A stretch of DNA of 64,000 nucleotides from Metasolibacillus meyeri (GTDB taxonomy: Bacteria; Bacillota; Bacilli; Bacillales_A; Planococcaceae), in contig NZ_PYWN01000023.1 of assembly GCF_003049505.1 (NCBI RefSeq), positions 1 through 64,000 on the forward strand. Reading direction: 5' to 3'. Every line of letters starts with the position of its first letter. Position 1 is the first letter of the stretch. The position numbers were made by a program, and so were the translations under genes. Positions 62,642-64,000 of the stretch are shown piece by piece. Below the pieces are notes generated by a model. That model saw nothing but the letters and a program-made list of their open reading frames with translations, made no database searches and was not told where the DNA came from.

Positions 62642-63205
62642 TATGGCTCCAATGGGAACATTATGCATTGGCTTGGAGCGTGGAATAAAAACATAACGAC
62701 TTAGCTCTCCTCTATAACAAAGGTGCATATAAGGAAGCTTGCCTAAATCAGTTGGCTTCATAAAATACGGACATAGCCCATCCAAGCTGAAGCCAGCGTC
62801 TTTCAATAAAGTGGCTATAAATTGCGAGCAAAAGAACGCCCATTCGCGCTCTAGTTTAATGCGACATGCTACACCGATTAGCCCAATGAAATTATAACGG
62901 AATTTGTCCATATGCTGTTTAAAGTATTGAATTTTTTGCTGTAATAATTCGTATTGCTCATTCGTTACACGGCATTCGTAAATAGCGCAATTAGCAGAAC
63001 GTAGCAATTTTGAGTGAATATTTTCTTGAACAAAGCCACCGATAAAGGGATTGTTTTCGAATTTTCTACCAAAGCTATACATCTCAGTTAAATTGCGGTC
63101 AAATGCAATAGAGACATGATTGAAATTTTCTTGTGTATATAGTTGTATGGCGCGAGAAAGAATGGACCCGGTTTCTGTTAACACAATATAAATTACTTTA
63201 CCCAT
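62627..63205 (-). CDS. YiiX/NlpC-P60-like cysteine hydrolase
   Basis: About 192 residues. The arrangement of a histidine in FNHVSIAFD (about 28-36) followed by a cysteine in WAFFCSQFIATLL (about 122-134) is that of circularly permuted NlpC/P60 (YiiX/YebB-type) papain-like enzymes, which cleave amide or thioester bonds. No signal peptide is seen. ATG 63205 follows GGGGTG. Its stop codon region overlaps the preceding plus-strand gene. The substrate is not known. Confidence 0.72.
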   Translation of the reverse strand: MGKVIYIVLTETGSILSRAIQLYTQENFNHVSIAFDRNLTEMYSFGRKFENNPFIGGFVQENIHSKLLRSANCAIYECRVTNEQYELLQQKIQYFKQHMDKFRYNFIGLIGVACRIKLEREWAFFCSQFIATLLKDAGFSLDGLCPYFMKPTDLGKLPYMHLCYRGELSRYVFIPRSKPMHNVPIGAISKVI

Positions 63206-63844
63206 GAAAATCACCCCAATATTACAATAACAGATAAAAATGAAGAAATAGTATAATTAATAATGAAAAAAGTCTTAATATTTAGTACGTTTAAAATAGA
63301 GAAAAGATTCATCCATATGAAAGATTATTTTTTGTAGAGATAATCATTATGTTAATAATCAAAATATAAATAATGATATATCCATATTTTACAACATTTT
63401 AAGTGTCATTGCTCGTTAAAAATGTAAGTCTGTTACTTTAAGATTTTTTTATCATGATTCAGCCTCCAGCAGATGTCACAGATTTTGGAGAGTACAGGTC
63501 AGTTAACCATTGTCACAGGAGGTGACGGTTTTAGGTTAACTTTTACTACGAGCAAGTTCGAAAAAATCTGGACGCAATTACGCTGAGGCGTAATTGATAT
63601 ATTTAAGCATCATACTGTAAGACTTCTTGTATTTCAAGTCTTCAAAAAATCTTTCTAACAGAAATGCTTCTTTTGCTGATACCTTTATATTAAAGGGATT
63701 TAGAATTTTGGATAACGACCTGTAACTGTATCTTTCTCTAGGTCTTGAGGCTGAGGGAGTGGCATCGAGAGGGCATCACTGAATCAAGATAGATTCTATG
63801 ATACAATTTACTGAATAAATACATAACAATTTGAGGTGGGAAAT
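63206..63844. other. Gene-free interval with structured repeat element
   Basis: No gene is supported in 639 bases. The first part is AT-rich; the middle holds structured element copy B (63496-63596); a small hairpin (AAGACTTCTTG/CAAGTCTT, about 63620-63646) follows; the end carries the ribosome site of the gamma-glutamyltransferase gene. Confidence 0.6.
63496..63596 (+). repeat. Structured intergenic element, copy B
   Basis: AGTTAACC (about 63507-63514) pairs with GGTTAACT (about 63534-63541) around an inner GTCAC/GTGAC hairpin, and CAATTACGC-TGAG-GCGTAATTG (63575-63596) is a perfect hairpin. Blocks match copy A at 51717-51865 in order. Confidence 0.65.
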
Positions 63845-64000
63845 ATGGATTTTTTAAAACAGCCGTTTCATTCACAACGTTATACGCATTTTGCACGTAA
63901 AGGGATGGTTGCGACATCACAGCCGCTTGCTGCACAGGCAGGCTTAGACATTTTAAAAAAGGGTGGGAATGCAGTAGATGCAGCGATTGCAACGGCAGCA
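63845..64000 (+). CDS. ggt: Gamma-glutamyltransferase, N-terminal part (cut by window end)
   Basis: An open frame of 52 codons that continues past the end of the window. GAGGTGGG precedes ATG 63845. The sequence [20 protein letters not shown] and [12 protein letters not shown] is the conserved N-terminal region of gamma-glutamyltransferases, which transfer or hydrolyse the glutamyl group of glutathione and related compounds. No signal peptide is visible, so an intracellular or YwrD-type member is likely. Catalytic residues lie outside the window. Confidence 0.85.
   Translation, partial: MDFLKQPFHSQRYTHFARKGMVATSQPLAAQAGLDILKKGGNAVDAAIATAA

Noticed and set aside
1-64000. tRNA, rRNA, tmRNA, SRP RNA or RNase P genes
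   Set aside because: No cloverleaf or conserved RNA gene sequence was seen on either strand.

Overview
The window reads as chromosomal DNA of a low-GC Gram-positive rod of the Bacillales, most likely Lysinibacillus, Solibacillus or a close relative. This is inferred from AT-rich sequence, strong AGGAGG-type ribosome sites, frequent TTG/GTG starts, a canonical L-box riboswitch, and gene sets matching Bacillus subtilis yrk, mrp, cop/csoR and yxd-yxeA. No rRNA, tRNA, CRISPR array, transposase or integrase was seen.

Layout. 0.4-2.1 kb: lysine riboswitch and lysine permease. 2.3-12.3 kb: housekeeping and accessory genes (Sel1-repeat protein, DUF1232, EamA exporter, GNAT, sugar kinase plus phosphatase, HEPN-like/CBS protein, DUF421, MFS, KdpD-like stress protein). 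12.9-18.7 kb: complete mrpABCDEFG sodium/proton antiporter operon, followed by a dense DnaA-box cluster and a NERD-domain gene. 20.3-21.9 kb: metallophosphoesterase and a membrane protein. 22.1-26.9 kb: persulfide/thiosulfate regulon (rhodanese lipoprotein, CstR-type repressor, DsrE, two rhodaneses, TusA-rhodanese, rhodanese-metallo-beta-lactamase, TusA, TauE exporter). 27-36.7 kb: dipeptidase, PCYCGC lipoprotein, NhaC, copA-copZ-csoR, a TlpA-like redoxin operon and AlaX. 37-39.4 kb: DUF418 protein and CoA-disulfide reductase. 39.4-40.9 kb: a 1.5-kb insertion bounded by a 54-bp duplication of the CoA-disulfide reductase 3' end. 41.2-48.5 kb: a ribose-type ABC importer, methylthioribose kinase-like and isomerase-like genes, a DeoR regulator and a class II aldolase, which together look like an imported-5-deoxypentose (DHAP shunt) pathway. 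49-51.6 kb: an orphan BMP lipoprotein paired with a chemoreceptor. 52.2-59.4 kb: Bce-type ABC transporter and YxeA-family protein facing a histidine kinase, response regulator and subtilisin-like protease. 59.7-63.2 kb: acetamidase/formamidase, an unrecognised 469-residue protein and a YiiX-like hydrolase. The window ends inside a gamma-glutamyltransferase gene.

Two paralogous DUF156 repressors appear to use operators that differ by one base in spacer length: six bases at three sites in the sulfur cluster, seven bases at three sites linked to copper genes. One seven-base site precedes the PCYCGC lipoprotein and suggests it belongs to the copper regulon.

The intergenic DNA is rich in small repeats: three four-unit arrays with an exact 21-bp period, a GTGCC-GGCAC element at the 3' ends of three genes, a duplicated terminator, and two copies of a larger structured element. 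All functional statements rest on reading the sequence and on family knowledge; no database search was run.
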